NCBI RefSeq assembly: GCF_947499295.1
Contig: NZ_CANMNP010000020.1
Span: 1 to 64,000, forward strand
Direction: 5' to 3'
Source: an uncultured Roseibium sp.
Lineage (GTDB): Bacteria; Pseudomonadota; Alphaproteobacteria; Rhizobiales; Stappiaceae
DNA: 64,000 nucleotides
Positions within the stretch are counted from its first letter, which is position 1. Every line of letters starts with the position of its first letter. Positions 43,978 through 51,843 of this stretch are shown here, one piece after another. Position numbers and translations under genes: made by a program. The notes under the pieces are model-generated. The model did no database searches. It had not been told where the DNA came from and saw only the letters and a list, made by a program, of their open reading frames with translations.

Positions 43978-44138
43978 GCTTCAACCGTTTTGGCGGGTTG
44001 AAACGCGTCTCTTCTCAGCAGTCGCCGCGACCGCTGGACTGGCGGGGATCGTCGGCAGCGATTGCGGCTGAGGGAGCCTGGATTTTTCCATCACGAAAAG
44101 TTTAAATGAACACCGGACACACATGCCGGTCCGGTGTT
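43978..44138 (+). terminator. Second terminator with no gene before it
   Basis: The stem AACACCGGAC/GTCCGGTGTT (44109-44118 with 44129-44138) with TTCTTTT after it is a good intrinsic terminator. The 130 bases between it and the previous terminator contain no ORF but have small stems (TTCAACC/GGTTGAA at 43980-44002; CCGC/GCGG near 44030). They may be the body of a short RNA. Confidence 0.5.
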
Positions 44139-44204
44139 TCTTTTGTCCTGAAATGACTTAGGTTGTTTCGATAATCAGACCAAACAACAGTTGATGGGGA
44201 TGTC

Positions 44205-45797
44205 ATGACAAAGTCATTACGCAGAACTGGCCGATTCTCAGCCAGTTTAACGCTCGCCGCTGCCCTGCTTTCTTCCGTTTCTCTTGCAAGTGCTGCAGAG
44301 CTTAAGTGGTCATCACCGACCGACCCTCAGACCATGGATCCTCACGCGGTCAACTCCGCGCCTGTGCTTGGGTTCTTGAACAATGTTTATGAAGGTCTGG
44401 TCCGTCGTGACAAGGATATGGCAATCGAGGGATCTCTTGCTGAAAGCTGGGAACCGCTCGGCGGCGACGGCTGGCGCTTCAACTTGCGCAAGGACGTCAA
44501 GTTTCATGACGGCGCAGACCTCACCGCGGAAGACGTTCTCTTTTCCTATGAGCGCGCTTCTTCCGAAGAGGCCGACACCAGTTCCTGGTTCGCACCGGTC
44601 AAGGAAGTCAAGATCGTCGACGACCACACCATCGACTTTCTGACGCACGCCCCGAACCCGATATTCCCCGACTCAATTGCGAATTTCATGATCCTGGACA
44701 AAGGTTGGGCAGAGGCCAATGGCGCTGAACGTCCAGCCAAGGACAGCGAGACCTTTGCAACACTGAATGCAAACGGCACCGGCCCATTCAAGCTGACGTC
44801 TCGTGAGCCCGGTGTTCAGACAGTACTTGAGCCCAACGAAGGCTGGTGGGACGAGAAGAAACACAACCTCACCAAGGCAACTTTCATCCCGATCGCCAAT
44901 CCGGCGACCGCCGTTGCCGGTCTTTTGAGCGGACAGGTTGATCTGATCAACCCGGTGCCCGTTCAGGACGTCGGACGGGTCGAGGGCCAGGACGGTCTGA
45001 CACTTCACCAGGGCATTGAAGCCAGGGTGATCATGCTCGGTTTCGCACACGGCCATGATGCCTTGAAGTACTCGGACGAGACTTCCGACAAGAACCCGTT
45101 TCAGGATGTGAAGGTCAGGGAAGCGGTTCAAAAGGCAATCAGCGCAGAAGCGCTTGTCGACAAGATCATGCGCGGCAATGCCGAGGTTGCCAGCCAGCTG
45201 GTCAGCACCCAAATGAAAGGCTTCAGCGACGCGGCAAGCGAGCGCATCGGATATGATCCGGACGGCGCCAAGGCGCTTCTGAACGAAGCCGGTTATCCAG
45301 ACGGATTCTCTTTTGGACTGATGTGCCCGAATGACCGCTACATCAATGATGAAGCACTTTGCAAGGCTATGGCGGCGATGCTGACACAGGCCGGCATGAA
45401 GGCCGACCTCAAGGCGATGCCCGTTCGAAACTACTGGCCGGAGCTGCGGGCCGGCAATTTCGATATGTATCTTCTGGGATGGTCGCCCGGAACGTTCGAT
45501 GCAGAACATCCGGTCCGTTTCCTTGTCACCACGAAGAATGATGAGAAGAAACTCGGCAGCTGGAACTTCGGTGGTTACTCCAACGAGCGCGTTGATGAAC
45601 TACTCCCTCAGATTCAGAAGGAAATCGATGCAGAAAAGCGGCAGGCAATGCTGGATGAAGTGGCCACGATCATCCGCGACGATGTTGTCTATGTCCCGCT
45701 TCATGTACAGCCCCTGCTCTGGGGATCGAAATCCAATATCGACCTGACCCAGCGTGCCGACAACTTCCTCATGCTGCGTTGGATCAACGTGAACTAA
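44205..45797 (+). CDS. Dipeptide/oligopeptide-type ABC substrate-binding protein
   Basis: Periplasmic binding protein of 530 residues in the DppA/OppA family (type II, cluster C). It has a signal peptide (LTLAAALLSSVSLASA-A) and the conserved landmarks DPQTMDPHAVNS, LRKDVKFHDGADLTAEDVLFSYER and NGTGPFKLTSREPG, with the hinge region SGQVDLINPVPVQDVGRV. The ligand could be peptides, nickel or glutathione; not predictable. There is no permease or ATPase next to it, and terminators flank it, so it is an orphan single-gene unit. Confidence 0.93.
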   Translation: MTKSLRRTGRFSASLTLAAALLSSVSLASAAELKWSSPTDPQTMDPHAVNSAPVLGFLNNVYEGLVRRDKDMAIEGSLAESWEPLGGDGWRFNLRKDVKFHDGADLTAEDVLFSYERASSEEADTSSWFAPVKEVKIVDDHTIDFLTHAPNPIFPDSIANFMILDKGWAEANGAERPAKDSETFATLNANGTGPFKLTSREPGVQTVLEPNEGWWDEKKHNLTKATFIPIANPATAVAGLLSGQVDLINPVPVQDVGRVEGQDGLTLHQGIEARVIMLGFAHGHDALKYSDETSDKNPFQDVKVREAVQKAISAEALVDKIMRGNAEVASQLVSTQMKGFSDAASERIGYDPDGAKALLNEAGYPDGFSFGLMCPNDRYINDEALCKAMAAMLTQAGMKADLKAMPVRNYWPELRAGNFDMYLLGWSPGTFDAEHPVRFLVTTKNDEKKLGSWNFGGYSNERVDELLPQIQKEIDAEKRQAMLDEVATIIRDDVVYVPLHVQPLLWGSKSNIDLTQRADNFLMLRWINVN

Positions 45798-45820
45798 GTT
45801 TACAGGACACTCCAATCCAG

Positions 45821-45849
45821 AAAGCCGGTGCAATGCACCGGCTTTTTTT
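45821..45849 (+). terminator. Terminator of the peptide-binding protein gene
   Basis: An 11-bp stem AAAGCCGGTGC/GCACCGGCTTT with a 3-base loop and a T-run (TTTTTTTG), 23 bases after the stop. Confidence 0.93.
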
Positions 45850-46079
45850 GTTCCTCTAATTTTTGGAAGTCTAAATTGCAGCTAAGGGGGCGCAGCTACA
45901 GATCCTTTGCAAAAATTTCACCTAAACACATAAATGTATTTAATACGAAAACCAAAATATTACATCGATTTCATGAATAACAATTAATATTGAATAGTAG
46001 AAAAAACCTCCCCACGTCAAAAGCGCGCAATCAAATCGGTTTTATTTTGATCAATGCAGCATTTCTGGAGAGGAAAACT
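45850..46079. other. AT-rich promoter region of the orphan 349-residue gene
   Basis: About 230 bases that are much richer in A and T than the surroundings (45910-46010 especially), ending in TCTGGAGAGGAAAACT, a strong ribosome site. Such AT-rich upstream DNA is typical of silenced or horizontally acquired genes. Confidence 0.4.
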
Positions 46080-47129
46080 ATGACTACTCATATCGGATCA
46101 CGTAATACCGCTCTGTTTGACATGACAACGCTGCTGGACAAGCAGCTCGATGCTTTGAAGTCGACAACAAGCCAGAAAGAAGCTGGGGGTCCGCCCGGCA
46201 CAAATATTCAGACGGACACAACAGAGACAGAGGTCACCGGGCCAGGACAGCCGGACTACGCCCTCCCCTTTTTGAACCTCGACCCCTATGCCTTCAGCGG
46301 GAAAGACAACCTGCCGGTCGGCGACTTGCAGGAAGGAGCACAGGGCGGGATCACCTCGGAAGTCCAGTCCGCGAATGGTGCCGGAGAGCAGCAGCTCGGC
46401 TTCGGCCTTGAAATGATGAACCACACGTTCCGCACCTCGGACGGAACACTGGACATCATGACCCTTGCTGAGGAGCGGGCGACCGAAATCAAGTCCGGTT
46501 TCTACAATGGCCAGGAGATTGCCGTTGAATACCAGAGCGGGCTGATGCATGCGTTCGAAGGGAACTTCTACGACAACCAGTTCAGACAGCTCTATATCGA
46601 AATGGCCTCCGAGGTTGGTACCACAATTCAGGCAGAAACCTTTGATGAGCACGGCAACCAGGTTCTGACAGCCTTTGGCCAGGAACAGATGTTAGAGGTT
46701 TATGGCGAAGCGTTCGACTACGGGATCGCAGAATTCGAAATGATTTTCGAACTCGCTATCGACATTCAGTTGATCGATTTCGGCCGGTACGAGATGTCAC
46801 TTTCGGTCATGTTCGAAGGCGAAATCGTCTACCTGAACGGCGCGGAGCGCGCCTATTTTTTCGAGTATGAAACGCCATTCCCGTTCTACTTCTCCAGCCT
46901 TGACGAGATTGAAATCGGTTCGCTTCCACAGGGCTTTTATGATGAAATCGCCCGTTTTACAGCTGGCATGGGTGACGCCTGGGATGCAGTCGGAACGGTC
47001 AGTGACCACTTGGAATCGGTTTTGCTGCAGCTGCAGGAAGATGGGCACTATCAGCAGTGGGATGACATGGGTCAGGGCCTGGAAAATCCGTTCAATTTCA
47101 ACCTGCCCAACGTAGATCCGTTCGCATAA
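46080..47129 (+). CDS. Hypothetical acidic protein, family not recognised
   Basis: 349 residues, acidic, with no signal peptide or membrane helix. The first 80 residues are low complexity (SQKEAGGPPGTN, TDTTETEVTGPGQP); the rest is rich in aromatic and acidic residues with strand-like stretches (EFEMIFELAIDIQLIDFGRY, YFFEYETPFPFYFSSLDEIE) and a short Asn/Phe/Pro tail (NPFNFNLPNVDPFA). GGAGAGG before the ATG at 46080 fixes the start. It is a single-gene unit with its own terminator and AT-rich promoter. I cannot assign a function; export by a type I or other signal-less route is conceivable. Confidence 0.75.
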   Translation: MTTHIGSRNTALFDMTTLLDKQLDALKSTTSQKEAGGPPGTNIQTDTTETEVTGPGQPDYALPFLNLDPYAFSGKDNLPVGDLQEGAQGGITSEVQSANGAGEQQLGFGLEMMNHTFRTSDGTLDIMTLAEERATEIKSGFYNGQEIAVEYQSGLMHAFEGNFYDNQFRQLYIEMASEVGTTIQAETFDEHGNQVLTAFGQEQMLEVYGEAFDYGIAEFEMIFELAIDIQLIDFGRYEMSLSVMFEGEIVYLNGAERAYFFEYETPFPFYFSSLDEIEIGSLPQGFYDEIARFTAGMGDAWDAVGTVSDHLESVLLQLQEDGHYQQWDDMGQGLENPFNFNLPNVDPFA

Positions 47130-47190
47130 CAGATCACCTCGGCACTTGCAGGTGCAGCTCTTAAACTTTCGGGGAACAGATTGACCGATT

Positions 47191-47228
47191 GCCCTTCACT
47201 CTTGTGAGTGAAGGGCTTCGTCTTTCGT
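47191..47228 (+). terminator. Terminator after the orphan 349-residue gene
   Basis: GCCCTTCACTC pairs perfectly with GAGTGAAGGGC (47191-47201 with 47206-47216), loop TTGT, followed by TTCGTCTTT. Confidence 0.8.
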
Positions 47229-47328
47229 GACTTGATTTTGAGCCAGTCTTCGGCTCAATTGAACCTTGTTGCAAATCAGTCTTTTGATGCCCGAATGGGC
47301 CGATTCCGACATATCACTGGAGCCTGCC

Positions 47329-47712
47329 ATGTCCCGCAAAGTCCGCCGTTTTCAGAGCGCTGTTAGCGCATCCAAAACCGGTCTGCGCGCAACGGTCATT
47401 GCTGCAGCTTTCAGTCTTGCCGCATGTCAAAACCAGTTCCAGACACCTTCGGACCTGCTTTTTGCACCGACGTTTTCCAAGGACCTCGGCAACATTCCTT
47501 ACACCTACAACACACCTTACGACTGCCGTTCGTTCACGGGCAGTGGCTGGAAAGGCATTGCCAGCGGGCGCGTGATCAATTTTGACAGGCGCTATCAGAT
47601 CTCACAGGCCGGTTGCTTTAAAACAGAGCAGGAATGCCAAGCCTGGCTGTTTTACATGCGTGACTATATCGACGTTCCACGTTTCATGCGCTGCAACACC
47701 TACACGGCTTGA
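47329..47712 (+). CDS. Small cysteine-containing lipoprotein
   Basis: 127 residues. A basic start (MSRKVRRFQSAV) and hydrophobic core end in a lipobox SLAAC, so the mature protein is lipidated. It then has four more cysteines (YDCRSF, AGCFKTEQECQAWLFYM, MRCNTY), probably two disulfides in the periplasm. The compact C-terminal part is typical of small uncharacterised alphaproteobacterial lipoproteins. GGAG precedes the ATG at 47329. Its 3' end overlaps the convergent LysR gene by 13 bases. Confidence 0.75.
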   Translation: MSRKVRRFQSAVSASKTGLRATVIAAAFSLAACQNQFQTPSDLLFAPTFSKDLGNIPYTYNTPYDCRSFTGSGWKGIASGRVINFDRRYQISQAGCFKTEQECQAWLFYMRDYIDVPRFMRCNTYTA

Positions 47713-48626
47713 TTGACCCCGCTTTCCGGCAATGCTCCCTGAAAAATGGGCCGCTCTGCCATATAGGTTTCCATATGGTCACGCAGGCATTTCGCTCTGG
47801 CACTTAAAAGGCGGCCTGTGGGCCAGACTGCGTAAGCCTCACGCGTCTGTCCACACCAGCGCGGCAACACGAACTTCATCCGGCCTGCCAGGATATTCCC
47901 CGACGTTTCGGAGACCGGCAGCAGTGCAATGCCGTGCCCGTCCGCTGAGAACTGACAAGCCAGTCCGATATCGTCCACCGCAACATTTGCTGCTGGGTAC
48001 CGGACAGCTTCTTCTCCCGTATCCAGGTTCCGGAGTTGCCACTGAGGCAGCGATGGTACCCAGATCAGCTTGTGTGATTGCAGGTCTTCAGGTCGCTCCG
48101 GAACACCTGCTTCGGCCAGATAGTCCGGAGAGGCGACCAGCATAGTTGCAACGCGCCCGACGTGTTTCTGATAGAGACGCAGATCCGTCTGAGGTCCGAA
48201 CCGGAGCGCCAGATCAATTCGATTTTCCAGAAGGTCCTGGTTTTCATTGCTCAGTTGAAGTGTGAGCTGAATATCAGGATAGGCCTTCAAGAATGCTGAC
48301 CACATTGGCTCCAGCATACCGACGGAGATATTCGTTGGTGCGGCCACACGCAGCCGCCCCCTCATTTCGGTCAAATCCGCACTCAATCCCCGCAATGAAG
48401 CCTCCGCCTGCTGGAGGAGATCGGCGAATGCCTCGTAATATACTTCGCCTTCGGATGTCAGCGAGAACTTGCGAGCCGACCGGTGAACGAGCTGCGCACC
48501 TATCTCTTCTTCCAATTTGCGCAATCGCCGCGTCACGGTCGCCGGTGGCACACTCAGCTGTTTGGCTGCGGCGGACAGGCTGCGATTCTGGGCGATGCGA
48601 ATAAAAAGCGCGAGATCGTCAAGCAT
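47700..48626 (-). CDS. LysR family transcriptional regulator
   Basis: Protein of 308 residues. The N-terminal helix-turn-helix (LFIRIAQNRSLSAAAKQLSVPPATVTRRLRKLEEEIG) is followed by a LysR substrate-binding domain with RLRVAAPTNISVGML and GIALLPVSETSG. Divergent from the monooxygenase/DUF2798/RidA operon, which it probably controls. The C-terminal end overlaps the convergent lipoprotein gene by 13 bases. Confidence 0.94.
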   Translation of the reverse strand: MLDDLALFIRIAQNRSLSAAAKQLSVPPATVTRRLRKLEEEIGAQLVHRSARKFSLTSEGEVYYEAFADLLQQAEASLRGLSADLTEMRGRLRVAAPTNISVGMLEPMWSAFLKAYPDIQLTLQLSNENQDLLENRIDLALRFGPQTDLRLYQKHVGRVATMLVASPDYLAEAGVPERPEDLQSHKLIWVPSLPQWQLRNLDTGEEAVRYPAANVAVDDIGLACQFSADGHGIALLPVSETSGNILAGRMKFVLPRWCGQTREAYAVWPTGRLLSARAKCLRDHMETYMAERPIFQGALPESGVNQAV

Positions 48627-48655
48627 GATTTCATTTTTGAAAATTGAACTCTCGC

Positions 48656-48690
48656 ATATCGATATAGATTCTGAAATTCGAAATCAATAC
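48656..48690. promoter_or_regulatory. Candidate LysR binding region
   Basis: Between the LysR gene and its divergent neighbour lies the 10-bp palindrome ATATCGATAT (48656-48665), followed by TTCTGAAATTCGAA, a partial palindrome. Position fits a LysR site; the sequence evidence is modest. Confidence 0.35.
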
Positions 48691-48728
48691 ATCTTCAGCG
48701 TCCACACCAATCAGCAATGGAGAGTGCA

Positions 48729-49040
48729 ATGTCGAATTACTTTGTGAGCGCAGGTATCGAGCTTCAAGGCGGCGCTGATCTGAAAGAAGCAGAAAACGGA
48801 CTGCGGCTTCTGGCGGAACAGACCCAGAGCGAACCCGGATGCATTCTGTTTGAAATCCGTCAGAACCTCAAACAACCGCAAAAGTTCACCCTGTGGGAAT
48901 GCTGGACGAACCGGCAGGCGCTTCTGGACCATTTTGAAATGCCACACACAAAGACCTATCTGGCGCGGAATCTGACGGAAGTGAGCTATATCGAAGAGCT
49001 TGGTGAAATCGGTTCGAATGCTCGAACGGATACGGCTTGA
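48729..49040 (+). CDS. Antibiotic biosynthesis monooxygenase (ABM) domain protein
   Basis: Small protein of 103 residues of the ferredoxin-like ABM/YgiN fold: NYFVSAGIELQGG, EPGCILFEIRQN, KFTLWECWTNRQALLDHFEMPHTKTYL. YgiN-type members are quinol monooxygenases; others degrade small reactive compounds. The upstream ATG at 48717 contains the ribosome site GGAGAG of the ATG at 48729, so I use the latter. First gene of a three-gene operon. Confidence 0.9.
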   Translation: MSNYFVSAGIELQGGADLKEAENGLRLLAEQTQSEPGCILFEIRQNLKQPQKFTLWECWTNRQALLDHFEMPHTKTYLARNLTEVSYIEELGEIGSNARTDTA

Positions 49041-49046
49041 ATTCAG

Positions 49047-49307
49047 ATGAGACATCGGTTTATCGCAGCAATCCTGATGTCATTCGGCCTTTCGCTACTC
49101 ATGTCCTGCTGGGTGACCCTCATCAATCTTGGGTGGACGGACGGGTTCGTCGGTCAATGGATGGCAGCCTTTCGGCTCGCCTGGCCACCGGCCGCCATCC
49201 TTGCATTCCTTCTCGGTCCACCCGTTCAAAGACTGACCGGCTATTTCGAATACCGTCTAACTAAATTCAAAGGATCGGAAAATGACACTGACCCGCAAAA
49301 ATTTTGA
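49047..49307 (+). CDS. DUF2798 membrane protein
   Basis: 86 residues with two membrane helices (FIAAILMSFGLSLLMSCWVTLI and AWPPAAILAFLLGPPVQRLT). This is the DUF2798 pattern, with the conserved W-x4-A-x3-AWP segment. Function unknown. It begins 7 bases after the ABM stop and overlaps the RidA gene by 26 bases. Confidence 0.85.
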   Translation: MRHRFIAAILMSFGLSLLMSCWVTLINLGWTDGFVGQWMAAFRLAWPPAAILAFLLGPPVQRLTGYFEYRLTKFKGSENDTDPQKF

Positions 49308-49656
49308 AGAACTTGGCCTGCCGGTTGGCCCCTACACGCACGTTGTCAAACATGGGGACACGCTTTTCACTTCTGGTTTTACGGCATTCGGCACTGAACG
49401 GCGGACGGGCTCGGCGAGCGAACAGACCCATGCCGTGCTTGAACAACTGGAGTTTATCGCAGCACAATTTGGCAGAACTCTTGCCGACCTCATCAAGGTT
49501 ACAGTGTTCATGACCGATCCGGCTGACATTCCGGGCATACGAAATGCGCTGTCGACCGGATATAAGGATGCCGTTCCGGCAAGCTCGCTTGTGATGGTTT
49601 CAGGATTATTTGCACCGGAACTGAAGGTGGAAATCGAAGCGATAATTGCCGTTTAG
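49282..49656 (+). CDS. RidA family protein
   Basis: 124 residues of the RidA/YjgF fold: YTHVVKHGDTLFTSGFTAFG, ASEQTHAVLEQLEFIAAQFGRTLADLIKVTVFMTD and SSLVMVSGLFAPELKVEIEAIIAV. The Arg that binds the substrate carboxylate in classic RidA (normally R105 in the ...R-x-x-V motif) is not obvious: the corresponding stretch reads VPASSLVMV. It may therefore not be a canonical imine deaminase. The 26-base overlap with DUF2798 suggests coupling. Confidence 0.9.
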   Translation: MTLTRKNFEELGLPVGPYTHVVKHGDTLFTSGFTAFGTERRTGSASEQTHAVLEQLEFIAAQFGRTLADLIKVTVFMTDPADIPGIRNALSTGYKDAVPASSLVMVSGLFAPELKVEIEAIIAV

Positions 49657-49676
49657 CACCGCCCGAGACCATTGTT

Positions 49677-50171
49677 TCAGAGTTCAGAAAGGTCTTTCCT
49701 GAAAAAGATCGTTTCTTCGATCGGTGTCGAATAATACGCAGGCACTTCAACAAAGCCTGCAGCTTTGTAGAGCTTGATGGCGCCGGACATGGACGGCAGC
49801 GTATCCAGCAGCATTTCGCTGTATCCAGCCGAAACGGCGGCATCAAGCACGCGGTCGACCAGACCCGCTCCGACGCCGTGTCCCCGCCCCTTCGGCAAGA
49901 CATAGAGCCTTTTCATTTCACAAGCGCCATCGTCATTAAAGGCCCTCAGGCCGACACAGCCAAGGATCGCGCTCGCCTCGTCCTTTGCCACGAACAGGGC
50001 ACCTTTCGGTGGTGCATATTTACCGGGCATACCGGCAAGTTCTTCTTCAAACCCCTGATAGGACAAGTCGATGCCGAGCCAGTCTACATAAGCTCGAAAG
50101 AGATCCTTGACGGTGTTCAGGTCCTGCGCATCCGCCACGGGAGATATTGTAATACTGCTTTGCACTGTCAT
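49677..50171 (-). CDS. GNAT family N-acetyltransferase
   Basis: About 164 residues with the acetyl-CoA loop VLPKGRGHGVGAGLVDRVL and the GNAT C-terminal half MSGAIKLYKAAGFVEVPAYY. The substrate is unknown. The frame continues to a TTG at 50210 that overlaps the stop of the upstream cytochrome gene (TTGA), so an N-terminally longer form starting there is possible and would imply coupling. I keep the ATG at 50171. Confidence 0.87.
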   Translation of the reverse strand: MTVQSSITISPVADAQDLNTVKDLFRAYVDWLGIDLSYQGFEEELAGMPGKYAPPKGALFVAKDEASAILGCVGLRAFNDDGACEMKRLYVLPKGRGHGVGAGLVDRVLDAAVSAGYSEMLLDTLPSMSGAIKLYKAAGFVEVPAYYSTPIEETIFFRKDLSEL

Positions 50172-50206
50172 GAGATTGGCTGAAGACGTCCGCTTGATGG
50201 TATTGA

Positions 50207-51139
50207 TCAATTTGCAGGTTCAGCGACGGTCGGAATTGCTTTCAGATAGGCGGCAATCGCGTTTCTGTCGCTCGCTGGAAGGCGGGCCATATTTTCCTGC
50301 ACATGGACCATTTCACCGCCAACCGAATCATATTCCGGCGTGAAGCCGCTCTCCAGATAGTAAGCAATGTCAGCTGCACTCCAGCTGCCAAAACCTCCTT
50401 GCGTTGGCGTGATATCCGGAATTCGCCCTTCCCCGGTGGGAGCCGGTGCACCACCAAGCCAATCTGACAAAACGAGGCCGCCGGCGAAGTCGCGCGGGGT
50501 GTGGCATTCACCACAATGGCCCGGTCCTTCAACGAGGTAGCGGCCCCGTTCCCATTGCTCGGCATCAATTTCGCCGTCGCCACTCGGTTGTGAAATGACT
50601 GGCGCCGGGTCCAGAAACATACGCTTCCATAGTCCGAGACCCCGGCGAATGTTGAAGGGAAAGCCGAGCTCGTGCGATGCAGCTTTGCCCTCGACGGAAG
50701 GGACCGTTGCCATGAAGGCGTAAAGATCACCAAGGTCTTCCGGTGTCATCCGGGCGTAGGAAGTATACGGAAAGGCCGGATAGAAATTCTGTCCGTCAGG
50801 CGACGTCCCGTGCGTCATTGCATTTGCAAAATCTATCAGAGACCAGCCGCCGATACCGTCAGCCTTGCTCGACGAAATATTGGGAGCAACGAACACTCCA
50901 AAAGGTGTTTCAAGCCGCAGACCGCCACCGAGGTTCAGGAGATCGTCTCCCTTTGCTCCCTTCTCGGCATGACAGGAGGCACAGCCACCTGCCCAGAAAA
51001 CAAGCTCGCCTTTCGCGGGGTCGCCTTCTTTCAGCGCGGATGCTTCTTCCGCACTCATCCGTGTGGGAGCGGAGAGGCCCCAACCGATGGCGGCAGCAAT
51101 CCCCGCCAGAACAACAAGTACAAGGATTGCCTTTTTCAT
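50207..51139 (-). CDS. Diheme cytochrome c
   Basis: Protein of 310 residues: an N-terminal membrane anchor (about 4-22) and two cytochrome c domains with heme motifs CASCH (C53-H57) and CGECH (C209-H213). Methionines (for example AMTHGTSPDG, FYPAF and VHVQENMARLP) supply sixth ligands. It resembles the cytochrome subunits of membrane-bound dehydrogenases. It is co-directed with the cytochrome c' gene, 47 bases upstream, so both may feed electrons to a terminal oxidase. Confidence 0.9.
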   Translation of the reverse strand: MKKAILVLVVLAGIAAAIGWGLSAPTRMSAEEASALKEGDPAKGELVFWAGGCASCHAEKGAKGDDLLNLGGGLRLETPFGVFVAPNISSSKADGIGGWSLIDFANAMTHGTSPDGQNFYPAFPYTSYARMTPEDLGDLYAFMATVPSVEGKAASHELGFPFNIRRGLGLWKRMFLDPAPVISQPSGDGEIDAEQWERGRYLVEGPGHCGECHTPRDFAGGLVLSDWLGGAPAPTGEGRIPDITPTQGGFGSWSAADIAYYLESGFTPEYDSVGGEMVHVQENMARLPASDRNAIAAYLKAIPTVAEPAN

Positions 51140-51186
51140 CGGGCCTCTCCCGAAAAGACCAAAAAGAATCTCCGGATCGCGTCCGG

Positions 51187-51648
51187 TCAGTTCTTCTTAC
51201 GGTACGTCTCGTGGCAAGATTTGCAAGTCGCTAAAACCGGCCCCATGGCTCCCTTGAATGCATCAAGATCTGCTGGGCCGTCTTTTCCTGAAGCCGCAGC
51301 TGCCTTTTCAGTCGCAGCCTGGAACTTTGCGAGCTCGGCCGCAAACCCTTCCGGGTTTTCCCAGATCGCCGCTGCAGCACCCGTATCGCCCTGATCAGAG
51401 CCTGCGGGATAATAATCGCCGAATGTCAGAGAAGCGGCTCTTACGGTGGCAATTGCTGCTTTTCCAGCAGCGGGAACATAGTCGATTTCAGCCTTCATCA
51501 TGCCACCACCCAGACCGGCAGCAGCACCGACGGACGACATGATTGCCTTGCGGGTTTCAATGGGGTCATCGGATGCCTGCGCGGCGATACTGACCACACC
51601 AAGACCCAAAACCAATCCGGCCACGGCCATTTTCCTGACAATGCGCAT
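51187..51648 (-). CDS. Cytochrome c' / c556-like
   Basis: Periplasmic protein of 153 residues with a signal peptide (MAVAGLVLGLGVVSIAAQA). The mature part is a four-helix bundle, and the heme motif CKSCH lies near the C-terminus (C142 on), as in the cytochrome c'/c556 family. Members bind NO or transfer electrons. First gene of the cytochrome cluster. Confidence 0.92.
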   Translation of the reverse strand: MRIVRKMAVAGLVLGLGVVSIAAQASDDPIETRKAIMSSVGAAAGLGGGMMKAEIDYVPAAGKAAIATVRAASLTFGDYYPAGSDQGDTGAAAAIWENPEGFAAELAKFQAATEKAAAASGKDGPADLDAFKGAMGPVLATCKSCHETYRKKN

Positions 51649-51793
51649 ATTTCTCTCCCTCTCGCGTCACGAGTTCGATGGCATTTCACACCGTGCAGAG
51701 TACAGCGCAAGATTGGAGCACTATCAAAATCACGCTCCCGTGATCTCCGCCCAAATTTGTAACAAAGTGTCGCTCCTTGCACGACACAACAAA

Positions 51794-51819
51794 AAACCCC
51801 GGTCGTGAGACCGGGGTTT
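51794..51819 (-). terminator. Terminator of the superoxide dismutase gene
   Basis: A perfect 11-bp stem AAACCCCGGTC/GACCGGGGTTT with loop GTGA. On the minus strand it runs into TTTTTT, 25 bases after the stop of the dismutase gene. Confidence 0.92.
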
Positions 51820-51843
51820 CGTGTTCACGCCGATACGACGATG

